From NCBI RefSeq assembly GCF_036227225.1, contig NZ_CP109444.1, forward strand, positions 9,467,501 to 9,531,500: a stretch of 64,000 nt of DNA, read 5' to 3'. Under the pieces are notes generated by a model. The model made no database searches, was not told where the DNA came from, and worked only from the letters and a program-made list of their open reading frames with translations. Numbering within the stretch: position 1 is the first letter of the stretch; every line of letters begins with the position of its first letter. Positions 26,606 to 34,591 of this stretch are shown here, one piece after another. The position numbers and the translations under genes were made by a program. Source of the DNA: Streptomyces sp. NBC_01478 (GTDB taxonomy: Bacteria; Actinomycetota; Actinomycetes; Streptomycetales; Streptomycetaceae).

Positions 26606-29278
26606 ATGCACACAGCGCACAGCGTCCCGCCCTACGCGCGGGTCGCCGTCGAGACGCTGCAAGCGATCCGTGCGCCCGGCTCTCCGAAACTCGTCGTGGT
26701 GAGCAGTACCTCCGGTATGGAACTCGGGTCCGTTCTCGATGAATTGTCGGCGTACGACAGGACGTACGGGGCGGAGGCACTCGGCGCCGCCCCGGAGACG
26801 ATGCGCATTTCGTTCGCCGATTCTTCACCCAAATTTCAACTGTCCGAGCGGCTGCTCCGGCGCGGGGCCAGCGGGAGAAACCGCGGAACGGTGCTGGTAT
26901 TCGAGCATCTCCAGCACCTCTCCCCGGACGAACTGCTCTCGCTGGAAGGCTTGGTCCGGCGGTTGGACGGGACGAGGACGCGCTGCGTGTGCACCGTGAC
27001 GCTGCCCGTGTCCCGGGCGTCCCGCGCCGCGTTCGCCGCGGCGTTTTGCCGGTTGCGGCAGGACGGGCTGGTCCACCACGTGAACCTGCGCCCCCTCTCG
27101 CCGCGCCGGCTCGGTGACATGGTCACCGCCGAGATCGAGGCCAGGGCCGAACCTGCTCTGGTCTCCTGGCTGTGGCGTCTCACCCGAGGCTGGCCCGCCG
27201 CGGCCCGCGCGGTGCTGCGGACCGCCCGGGAGCAGGGCCTCATCAGGGTGGTCGACCGGCACGCCCATCTCGTCGGCGGCGACTCCCACACGCTTCCGTT
27301 CGCCATCGACGAACTGGTGCTGCCCGTCAGCAAGGCGGACGGTCCGGTCTGGGAGGTCGCCAAAGCGGTGGCCGTCCTCGGCCCGCTCGGCGAGGCCGTG
27401 CCGAGGCTGGCAGCCGAGGCCGTCTCCGTCACCGAACAGGAGGCCCGTGGTCTGCTCGCGCGGCTGGCGGAGGCCGGCGTACTGCGCTACCGCCGGTCCG
27501 ACTCCGCCTGGGCGTATCGGCTGCCCTTGGCCGGGGCCGCCGTCGTGGCCTCGCTCGGTCCCTACGAGCGGCGGAACCTGGCCCGGATCGCCGTGTCCGC
27601 GCTGTGGCAGGGCACCGCGCGCTGCGCCGATCCCTCCTACCTTCCCGAGCAACTCGCGGCGGCGGGGAAACTGGTGGATCCCGAGCGGGCCAGAACCGAA
27701 CTGCTCGCCGCCGCACAGCGGTTGGCGCACCACAACGGCGACGACGCGTACGACGACCACCGCGGCGTGCGATGGCTGCGGGCGGTCGCCGAGCTGACCT
27801 CCGACCCGGTGGAGCGGCCCCGTCTTCTGCTGGAGCACGCGAAACTCTGCTTGGCGCAGGGCAGGCCCGAGGAGGGCCTGAACTCCCTCCGGCTCGTGCA
27901 GCGGGCCCACCGCGACCACCTGCGTCCGGACCAGATGCTCGACGTCTGCTTCGCGCACCTGGCCGCTTTGTACCGGGCGGGCGAACTCGCCAGGCTGGAG
28001 GAGATCGCGACGGACGGCTCGCTTCAGAACCCCGGCCCGGACGGGCCCCTGGAGCGAGCCGTCACACGCGGGTGTGCCCTGCTGCTGCTCGGCCGTTGGG
28101 CCGAGGCCCGTGACCTGCTGAGGGCGGCCCGGCGACAGGACGAGAGCGGGTTGGACGAGTGGAAGGCCGAATTCCTCACCGCGACGGCGGAGTTGTGGCT
28201 GGGCACCAGGGAGGGGGTGGAGCGGAGCATCGCCACTCTGCCCGCTCGTCACCGTGCCGGCGAGGCGACGGCCGCCGAGGTGCACTGCCGGGTCGGCGAA
28301 CTGCTGACGCTGGGCGAGGTCCGCCGAGCCGAACAACTCCTCGCCGACACGGGCAGAAACCTCCGGCAGTTGGGGTTGCCCAGCAGGATGCTCATCGCTC
28401 TCCATCGGGGGCGCCCGCGGGAAGCGATGGACCTGGCGCGCAGGAGCGCCGTCACCGGCGTGCACACCTGCGACGCCGTGCAGAGTGCGATGTACCACCA
28501 CGCGGCGGTCCTGCTGGTGAGTGGCGGCAGGCCCACCCGCGCGGGCGAACTTCTCGGGCTGGCCCGCGCCAGGCAGCCCATGCTGCCCCATCTGCTCGCT
28601 TCGGCCCAGGCTCTGCGCGAACTGGTGTACGGAGAAGCCGACCAGGCGATGTCGCTCCTGCGGACGGCCGTGCGCCGCGCCGAGTCGGACGGCGTGGTGG
28701 CGGGGACCGACCTGCTGTGGCTGCGTGTGGCCGACGTCGCGATGCGGTCCGGCCGGCCCGAGGTCCTGAACGAGTGCCTGACGAAGGTCGAGGAAGTCGC
28801 CCGCAGGCTGGGCACCGAGCAGGCTGAGATGACCCGGCTCGTCCTGCACGCGGCCGTACACACCGACCATGGCGCGGCACGGGCCGCGAGGCGACTTGCC
28901 CAGCGCCGGCAGCAGCCGCAGGAGGAGTGCTCCGTGCTGGCGCGTCTGATCGGCTACGGCATGGGTGATCCGGCGATGCTGCGGGACACCTACGCCCTGT
29001 TCGGCGAACTCGACGCGCTGATGCCACGGTTCTGGCTGCGCCCCCGCATGCGCGCGTACGGAGTGGCGGTGCCGGGGCGACAGGCCACCGCGGAGGAGAC
29101 CGAGCGGCTCCTCGCCGTGCTCGTCTCCGAGGGCCTGACGAACAAGCAGATCGCCCAGGTCCTCCGGACCAGCGAGAAGAGCGTCGAGGGCCGACTGTCG
29201 CGGCTGTTCTCCCGCACGGGCCACGGCTCACGGGTCGAACTCGCCATGGCGATGCTCGCCGGCCGACTCCGCCTGTGA
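26606..29278 (+). CDS. LAL-like LuxR regulator with degenerate P-loop
   Basis: An 890-aa protein of the same architecture as its divergent neighbour. The C-terminal helix-turn-helix TEETERLLAVLVSEGLTNKQIA...SEKSVEGRLSRLFSRTGHGSR is intact. In place of Walker A it reads VVVSSTSGMELGSVL with no GKT/S, although a Walker-B-like strand TVLVFEHLQHLSPDE remains. ATP binding is therefore probably lost. ATG 26606 follows GAGG; the frame continues upstream but overlaps the other gene. The pair could form a heteromeric regulator or antagonists for the adjacent metabolic cluster. Confidence 0.85.
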   Translation: MHTAHSVPPYARVAVETLQAIRAPGSPKLVVVSSTSGMELGSVLDELSAYDRTYGAEALGAAPETMRISFADSSPKFQLSERLLRRGASGRNRGTVLVFEHLQHLSPDELLSLEGLVRRLDGTRTRCVCTVTLPVSRASRAAFAAAFCRLRQDGLVHHVNLRPLSPRRLGDMVTAEIEARAEPALVSWLWRLTRGWPAAARAVLRTAREQGLIRVVDRHAHLVGGDSHTLPFAIDELVLPVSKADGPVWEVAKAVAVLGPLGEAVPRLAAEAVSVTEQEARGLLARLAEAGVLRYRRSDSAWAYRLPLAGAAVVASLGPYERRNLARIAVSALWQGTARCADPSYLPEQLAAAGKLVDPERARTELLAAAQRLAHHNGDDAYDDHRGVRWLRAVAELTSDPVERPRLLLEHAKLCLAQGRPEEGLNSLRLVQRAHRDHLRPDQMLDVCFAHLAALYRAGELARLEEIATDGSLQNPGPDGPLERAVTRGCALLLLGRWAEARDLLRAARRQDESGLDEWKAEFLTATAELWLGTREGVERSIATLPARHRAGEATAAEVHCRVGELLTLGEVRRAEQLLADTGRNLRQLGLPSRMLIALHRGRPREAMDLARRSAVTGVHTCDAVQSAMYHHAAVLLVSGGRPTRAGELLGLARARQPMLPHLLASAQALRELVYGEADQAMSLLRTAVRRAESDGVVAGTDLLWLRVADVAMRSGRPEVLNECLTKVEEVARRLGTEQAEMTRLVLHAAVHTDHGAARAARRLAQRRQQPQEECSVLARLIGYGMGDPAMLRDTYALFGELDALMPRFWLRPRMRAYGVAVPGRQATAEETERLLAVLVSEGLTNKQIAQVLRTSEKSVEGRLSRLFSRTGHGSRVELAMAMLAGRLRL

Positions 29279-29280
29279 AG

Positions 29281-29354
29281 ATCCGGTCCGTCACGAACCA
29301 CTCGACAGCCATCAGCACCAGGCGCTTAGAAGGCGCTTGTTCTATCCGGTCCGT
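29281..29354. repeat. 11-bp direct repeat ATCCGGTCCGT and AGGCGCTT repeat downstream of LAL gene
   Basis: ATCCGGTCCGT occurs at 29281-29291 and again at 29344-29354. Between them, GGCGCTT occurs twice within 16 bp. These lie in the 165-bp gap between the LAL gene and dppA. Significance is unknown. Confidence 0.4.
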
Positions 29355-29443
29355 GCTCCTGTAGCGCCGAGGCCCAGGAGCGGACTCGACCCCCCTCCCT
29401 GCCTCGTGTGAAGTTCCCGCCTCGGCGCGTAACGTGATGCCCC

Positions 29444-30277
29444 ATGAAGATCCTCATCAGCGCCGACATGGAGGGTGCCACCGGCGTCACCTGGCCGGCC
29501 GACGTGTTGCCGGGGACACCGCAGTGGGAGCGGTGCCGGTCGATGTTCACCTCGGACGTGAACGCCGCCGTCCTCGGTTTCTACGACGGCGGCGCCGACG
29601 AAGTGCTCGTCAACGAGGCGCACTGGACGATGCGCAACCTGCTGCTCGAGCACCTCGACGAGCGCACCGAGATGCTCACCGGACGCCACAAGTCCCTCTC
29701 CATGGTGGAGGGTGTGCAGCACGGCGACATCGACGGCATCGCGTTCGTCGGCTACCACGCGGGCGCCGGCATGGAGGGCGTCCTCGCCCACACCTACCTC
29801 GCGAACTCGATCACCGGCGTGTGGCTCAACGACGTCCGCGCGAGCGAGGGTCTGCTCAACGCGCATGTCGTCGCCGAGTACGGGGTACCGGTGGTCCTGG
29901 TCACGGGTGACGACGTGGCCTGCGAGGACGCCCTCGGGTACGCGCCCGAGGCGCTGAAGGTGGCCGTCAAGGACCATGTGTCGCGGTACGCGGCCGTGTG
30001 CCGGACACCGGCCAGGACGGCCGCCGACATCCGCGCGGCGGCGAGGGAGGCGGCAAAACTGGCGGTCCGTCAGGAACCGGTCGGGGGCGGTCCGTTCACC
30101 GTCGCCCTGGAATTCGACGCCGAGCACCTCGCGATGGCCGCGACCGTCGTGCCCGGTGTCGACAGGGTCGGGGAGCGGAAGGTCGCCTACACCAGCGACA
30201 CCATGTACGAGGGCATCCGGACCTTCAAGGCGGTCACGACGATCGTCTCGGCCGCGGTGGAGGAGCAGTATGGCTGA
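29444..30277 (+). CDS. dppA: D-aminopeptidase, M55 family (DppA-like)
   Basis: A 277-aa M55 peptidase. DppA enzymes are decameric zinc peptidases that remove D-amino acids (for example D-Ala) from peptides. The zinc ligands align well: Asp8 and Glu10 in ISADMEG, His60 in VNEAH, His105 in VGYHAGAGM and Glu135 in RASEG. It is the first gene of a tight operon with M20, S9 and S66 peptidases; its 3' end overlaps the M20 start by 8 bp. The likely role is salvage of D-Ala-containing murein or environmental peptides in the cytoplasm. Confidence 0.92.
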   Translation: MKILISADMEGATGVTWPADVLPGTPQWERCRSMFTSDVNAAVLGFYDGGADEVLVNEAHWTMRNLLLEHLDERTEMLTGRHKSLSMVEGVQHGDIDGIAFVGYHAGAGMEGVLAHTYLANSITGVWLNDVRASEGLLNAHVVAEYGVPVVLVTGDDVACEDALGYAPEALKVAVKDHVSRYAAVCRTPARTAADIRAAAREAAKLAVRQEPVGGGPFTVALEFDAEHLAMAATVVPGVDRVGERKVAYTSDTMYEGIRTFKAVTTIVSAAVEEQYG

Positions 30278-31580
30278 CGTCGACGAACAGGCCCTGGCGG
30301 AGGTCGTGACGTTCACTTCCGACCTCATCCGCATCGACACGACCAACCGGGGCGGCGGCGACTGCCGGGAGCGGCCCGCCGCCGAGTACGCCGCCGGACA
30401 ACTGGCCGGCGCCGGTCTCGAACCCGTCCTCATCGAACGCACCGAGGGCCGCACCAACGTCGTCGCCCGCATCGAGGGCACCGACTCCTCGGCGGACGCG
30501 CTCCTCGTCCACGGTCACCTGGACGTCGTGCCCGCGCAGGCCGAGGACTGGACCGTGCATCCGTTCTCCGGCGAGATCCGCGACGGCGTCGTCTGGGGGC
30601 GCGGCGCGGTCGACATGAAGAACATGGACGCGATGATCCTCGCCGTCGTCCGCGCCTGGGCCAGACAGGGCGTACGGCCCCGCCGCGACCTCGTCATCGC
30701 GTTCACCGCCGACGAGGAGGCCAGCGCCGAGGACGGCTCCGGATTCCTCGCCGACCGGCATGCCGCGCTCTTCGAGGGCTGCACCGAAGGCATCAGCGAA
30801 TCAGGGGCGTTCACCTTCCACGACGGCGGCGGCCGGGAGATCTACCCCATCGCCGCCGGCGAACGCGGCACCGCCTGGCTCAAGTTGACCGCGCACGGCC
30901 GGGCCGGCCACGGCTCCAAGGTCAACCACGAGAACGCGGTGACCCGGCTCGCCGCCGCGATCACCCGCATCGGCGAACACGCCTGGCCGCTACGGCTCAC
31001 TCCGACCGTCCGCGCGGCCCTCACCGAACTCGCCGCCCTGTACGGCCTCGAACCCGACCTCGACGACATCGACCTGCTCCTCGCCAAGCTCGGCCCGGCG
31101 GCGAAACTCGTCGAACCCGTCGTCCGCAACAGCGCCAACCCGACCATGCTGAACGCCGGTTACAAGGTCAACGTGATTCCCGGCGAGGCCGTGGCGTACG
31201 TCGACGGACGCTATCTGCCGGGCGGCGAGGACGAGTTCCGCACCACCCTGGACCGGCTCACCGGACCCGACGTCGACTGGGAGTTCCACCACCGCGAGGT
31301 CGCCCTCCAGGCACCGGTCGACTCGCTGACATACGCTCGGATGCGCGCCGCCGTCGAGGAGTTCGCGCCCGAGGGGCATGTGGTGCCGTACTGCATGTCC
31401 GGCGGCACCGACGCCAAACAGTTCTCACGTCTGGGCATCACCGGCTACGGCTTCGCACCGCTGAAGCTCCCCGAGGGCTTCGACTACCAGGCGCTGTTCC
31501 ACGGAGTCGACGAACGGGTCCCCGTCGAGGCACTCCACTTCGGCGTCCGCGCCCTGGACCGCTTCCTGAGGACGGCCTAG
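30270..31580 (+). CDS. M20-family metallopeptidase (dipeptidase/deacylase)
   Basis: A 436-aa M20/ArgE/CPG2-type hydrolase. It has metal ligands in LLVHGHLDVVPA and GRGAVDMKNM, the catalytic Glu pair in FTADEEASAEDG, a lid/dimerisation domain at about 190-320, and the late motif MSGGTDAKQFS. ATG 30270 overlaps dppA, with GGAG 6 bp upstream. In this operon it is likely a dipeptidase finishing peptides trimmed by DppA; a deacylase role cannot be excluded. Confidence 0.9.
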   Translation: MADVDEQALAEVVTFTSDLIRIDTTNRGGGDCRERPAAEYAAGQLAGAGLEPVLIERTEGRTNVVARIEGTDSSADALLVHGHLDVVPAQAEDWTVHPFSGEIRDGVVWGRGAVDMKNMDAMILAVVRAWARQGVRPRRDLVIAFTADEEASAEDGSGFLADRHAALFEGCTEGISESGAFTFHDGGGREIYPIAAGERGTAWLKLTAHGRAGHGSKVNHENAVTRLAAAITRIGEHAWPLRLTPTVRAALTELAALYGLEPDLDDIDLLLAKLGPAAKLVEPVVRNSANPTMLNAGYKVNVIPGEAVAYVDGRYLPGGEDEFRTTLDRLTGPDVDWEFHHREVALQAPVDSLTYARMRAAVEEFAPEGHVVPYCMSGGTDAKQFSRLGITGYGFAPLKLPEGFDYQALFHGVDERVPVEALHFGVRALDRFLRTA

Positions 31581-31595
31581 CAAGTGGGGGACAAC

Positions 31596-33584
31596 ATGCG
31601 GACGTTGGCGTACGGCTCGTGGCCCTCGCCCATCGACGCGGCGCTCGCCGCCGCGCACGGCGGACACCCCGAGTACGTCGGCCTCGTCGGCGACGAGGCC
31701 TGGTGGATCGAACCACGGCCCACCGAGGGCGGCCGCCGCACCCTGGTGCGCCGCCGCACGGACGGCTCCGAGGAGTCGGTGCTGCCCGCGCCGTGGAACG
31801 TCCGCAGCCGGGTCATGGAATACGGGGGACAGCCCTGGGCTGGAACGGTCCAAGACGGTCAACCCCTCGTGGTCTTCGTGAACTTCACCGACCAGCGCCT
31901 GTATCGCCACAGCCCCGGAAGCGAGCCGGACCCGCTCACCCCCGTGTCGCGGGTGGGCGGTGGACTGCGCTGGGTGGAACCGCGGTTGCGCCCGGACCTG
32001 GGTGAAGTGTGGTGCGTCCTTGAGGAGTTCACCGGCGTGGCCCCCGGTGACGTACGGCGCGTCCTGGCCGCCGTACCGCTGGACGGATCCGCCGCCGGAG
32101 ACCGGGGCGCCGTACGCGAACTCACCGACGACCGGCACCGGTTCGTGTCCGGGCCGCGCGTCTCGCCGGACGGGCGGAAGGCGGCCTGGCTCGCCTGGGA
32201 TCATCCTCGGATGCCGTGGGACGGCACGGAGCTGCTGCTCGCCGAGGTGGCGGACGACGGCACGTTCGGGGAGCCGCGGACCGTCGCCGGCGGGCCCGAG
32301 GAGTCGATCGCGCAGGTCGACTGGGGGTTCGACGGCTCGCTGCTGTACGCGAGCGACAGGACCGGCTGGTGGAACCTCTACCGCGATCACCAGCCGGTGT
32401 GCCCGCGCGAGGAGGAGTTCGGCGGGCCGCTGTGGAAGCTCGGCCAGCGCTGGTTCGCGCCGCTGGAGAGCGGCCTGATCGCCGTCGTGCACGGCCGGGG
32501 CGCCGCCCTGCTCGGCGTACTGGACCCGGAGACCGGCGAGGTCGTCGACGCGGCCGGACCCTGGACCGAGTTCGCCTCCACCCTCGCGGTGCACGGCGAG
32601 CGGATCATCGGCGTCGGGGCCAGCCCCCGCAGCGCCTACGAGGTCGTCGAACTCGACACCCTCCCCCACGCTCGAACGAACTCGCGCGGGGGGACCCCCA
32701 TCGGCAGAGCCCGGGTGATCGGCGCCGCCCACGACGACCCCGTGGACCCCGCCCACTACCCCGAACCGCAGATCCGCACCTTCACCGGCCCCGCCGGCCG
32801 CGAGGTCCACGCCCACATCTACCCGCCGCACAGCCCGAGTTGCGCCGCACCGGGCAACGAACTGCCGCCGTACGTCATCTGGGCGCACGGCGGACCCACC
32901 AGCCGCGCACCGCTCGTCCTCGACCTGGAGATCGCCTACTTCACCTCGCGCGGCATCGGCGTCGCCGAGGTCAACTACGGCGGCTCCACCGGGCACGGCC
33001 GGGAGTACCGCAACCGGCTGCGCGAACAGTGGGGTGTCGTCGACGTCGAGGACTGCGCCGCCGTCGCGCTCGCCCTCGCCGACGAGGGCACCGCCGACCG
33101 TGCCCGGCTCGCCGTCCGGGGCGGCAGCGCGGGCGGCTGGACCAGCGCCGCGTCCCTCGTGACGACCGACGTCTACGCCTGCGGAACCATCAGCTACCCC
33201 GTCCTCGACCTGGCCAACTGGGCCTCGGGGGAGACCCACGACTTCGAGTCGCGGTACCTGGAGACCCTGGTCGGCCCCCTCGCCGAGGTGCCGGCCCGGT
33301 ACGCCGAGCGCTCACCCGTCGAGCACGCCGACCGCATCACCGCGCCCTTCCTGCTCATGCAGGGCCTCGACGACGTGATCTGCCCGCCCGTCCAGTGCGA
33401 ACGCCTCCTGGAGCGGATGCGGGGACGCCAAGTGCCGCACGCCTACCTCGCGTTCGAGGGCGAAGGCCACGTATTCCGCCGCGCCGACACCGTGATCCGC
33501 GCCCTGGAGTCCGAACTCTCCCTGTACGCACAGGTCTTCGGCATCGAACCGCCCGGCATCCCGACCCTGGAGCTCACCAAGTGA
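31596..33584 (+). CDS. S9-family prolyl oligopeptidase-type peptidase
   Basis: A 662-aa two-domain enzyme: a beta-propeller (about 1-390) and an alpha/beta-hydrolase domain. The nucleophile is the Ser of RGGSAGGW, the acid is in LMQGLDDVICPP and the His is in FEGEGHVFR. There is no signal peptide, so it is cytoplasmic and should cleave short oligopeptides. ATG 31596 is chosen because GGGGGA lies 5 bp upstream; GTG 31584 is in frame. A 42-bp palindromic element (32661-32702) is inserted in frame at the propeller end. It overlaps the next gene by 4 bp (GTGA). Confidence 0.9.
   Translation: MRTLAYGSWPSPIDAALAAAHGGHPEYVGLVGDEAWWIEPRPTEGGRRTLVRRRTDGSEESVLPAPWNVRSRVMEYGGQPWAGTVQDGQPLVVFVNFTDQRLYRHSPGSEPDPLTPVSRVGGGLRWVEPRLRPDLGEVWCVLEEFTGVAPGDVRRVLAAVPLDGSAAGDRGAVRELTDDRHRFVSGPRVSPDGRKAAWLAWDHPRMPWDGTELLLAEVADDGTFGEPRTVAGGPEESIAQVDWGFDGSLLYASDRTGWWNLYRDHQPVCPREEEFGGPLWKLGQRWFAPLESGLIAVVHGRGAALLGVLDPETGEVVDAAGPWTEFASTLAVHGERIIGVGASPRSAYEVVELDTLPHARTNSRGGTPIGRARVIGAAHDDPVDPAHYPEPQIRTFTGPAGREVHAHIYPPHSPSCAAPGNELPPYVIWAHGGPTSRAPLVLDLEIAYFTSRGIGVAEVNYGGSTGHGREYRNRLREQWGVVDVEDCAAVALALADEGTADRARLAVRGGSAGGWTSAASLVTTDVYACGTISYPVLDLANWASGETHDFESRYLETLVGPLAEVPARYAERSPVEHADRITAPFLLMQGLDDVICPPVQCERLLERMRGRQVPHAYLAFEGEGHVFRRADTVIRALESELSLYAQVFGIEPPGIPTLELTK
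32661..32702. repeat. In-frame 42-bp palindromic element inside the S9 peptidase gene
   Basis: CCCCCACGC (32663-32671) is nearly complementary to GCGCGGGGG (32684-32692), followed by GACCCCCATC. It resembles short dispersed hairpin elements common in Streptomyces genomes (from memory). It adds 14 codons (LPHARTNSRGGTPI) between the propeller and hydrolase domains without breaking the frame. Confidence 0.6.
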
Positions 33585-34513
33585 CCGCGCTCGTCCGGCC
33601 GTTCCGACTCGCCCCCGGCGCCCGCGTGGCCGTCGTCGCGCCCAGCGGACCGGTGTCCGAGGAACGCCTCGAGGCGGGCCTCGACATCCTGCGCGGGTGG
33701 GACCTCGACCCGGTCGTGACACCCCATGTAGGGGACCGGCACGGCGAGTTGGGCTATCTGGCCGGTACGGACGCCGACCGCGCGGCCGATCTGCAGAACG
33801 CCTGGTGCGACCCGTCCGTGGCCGCCGTCCTGTGCGCCCGCGGCGGCTACGGCGTGCAGCGCATCGTCGACCTCCTCGACTGGGAGGCGATGCGCGCCGC
33901 CGGGCCGAAGGTGTTCGTCGGCTTCAGCGACCCCACCGTGCTGCACCAGGCGTTCGCCACCCGACTGGGCCTCGTCACGCTGTACGGGCCCGCCGCGGCC
34001 GGCGCCGACTTCGTCAAGAACGCCCGTGCGCAGGAGCACTTGAGGGCGACCCTCTTCGACCCGGAGTCCGTGCGGACCGTCCGGGCCGTCCCGGACGGGG
34101 GCGGCGTGCTGGTGCCGGGGCGGGCCCGGGGTGTCACGCTCGGCGGGTGCCTGGCCCTGCTCGCCACCGACCTCGGCACCCCGCACGCGGTGGCCGGTGC
34201 GCGCGGCGGGCTGCTGATGATCGAGGACGTCGGCGAACAGGCGTACCGCGTCGACCGGATGCTGACCCAACTTCTGCGCAGCGGCTGGCTGGACGGCGTC
34301 GCCGGGATCGCGCTCGGCTCGTGGGCGGGCTGCGGACCGTACGAGAGACTGCGCCCGGTGCTGGTCGACCGGCTCGGCGGGCTCGGGGTGCCCGTGGTGG
34401 AGGAGTTCGGATTCGGGCACTGCGAGGGAGCGCTGACGATACCGCTCGGAGTGGCCGCCGAACTGGACGCGGACGCGGGCACGTTGACGCTGGACGAGCC
34501 CGCGCTGCGGTAG
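33581..34513 (+). CDS. LD-carboxypeptidase, S66 family
   Basis: A 310-aa S66 peptidase. These cytoplasmic serine peptidases release the terminal D-Ala from murein tetrapeptides (LdcA) or inactivate microcin C-like compounds (MccF). It has VLCARGGYGVQRI, the nucleophile Ser in VFVGFSDPTVLH, Glu in MIEDVGEQAYRVDRML and His in GFGHCEGA. GTG 33581 overlaps the S9 stop (GTGA). With DppA and the M20 and S9 peptidases it completes a set fit for L,D- and D-peptide catabolism. Confidence 0.92.
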   Translation: MTALVRPFRLAPGARVAVVAPSGPVSEERLEAGLDILRGWDLDPVVTPHVGDRHGELGYLAGTDADRAADLQNAWCDPSVAAVLCARGGYGVQRIVDLLDWEAMRAAGPKVFVGFSDPTVLHQAFATRLGLVTLYGPAAAGADFVKNARAQEHLRATLFDPESVRTVRAVPDGGGVLVPGRARGVTLGGCLALLATDLGTPHAVAGARGGLLMIEDVGEQAYRVDRMLTQLLRSGWLDGVAGIALGSWAGCGPYERLRPVLVDRLGGLGVPVVEEFGFGHCEGALTIPLGVAAELDADAGTLTLDEPALR

Positions 34514-34591
34514 CAGCCCGCCCGCCTGTCGTACCGCTGCCGCCAACTCCCTTTGTTCTCCGTCGGGTTGTCCTCAGTGTGGAGGTCCCCT

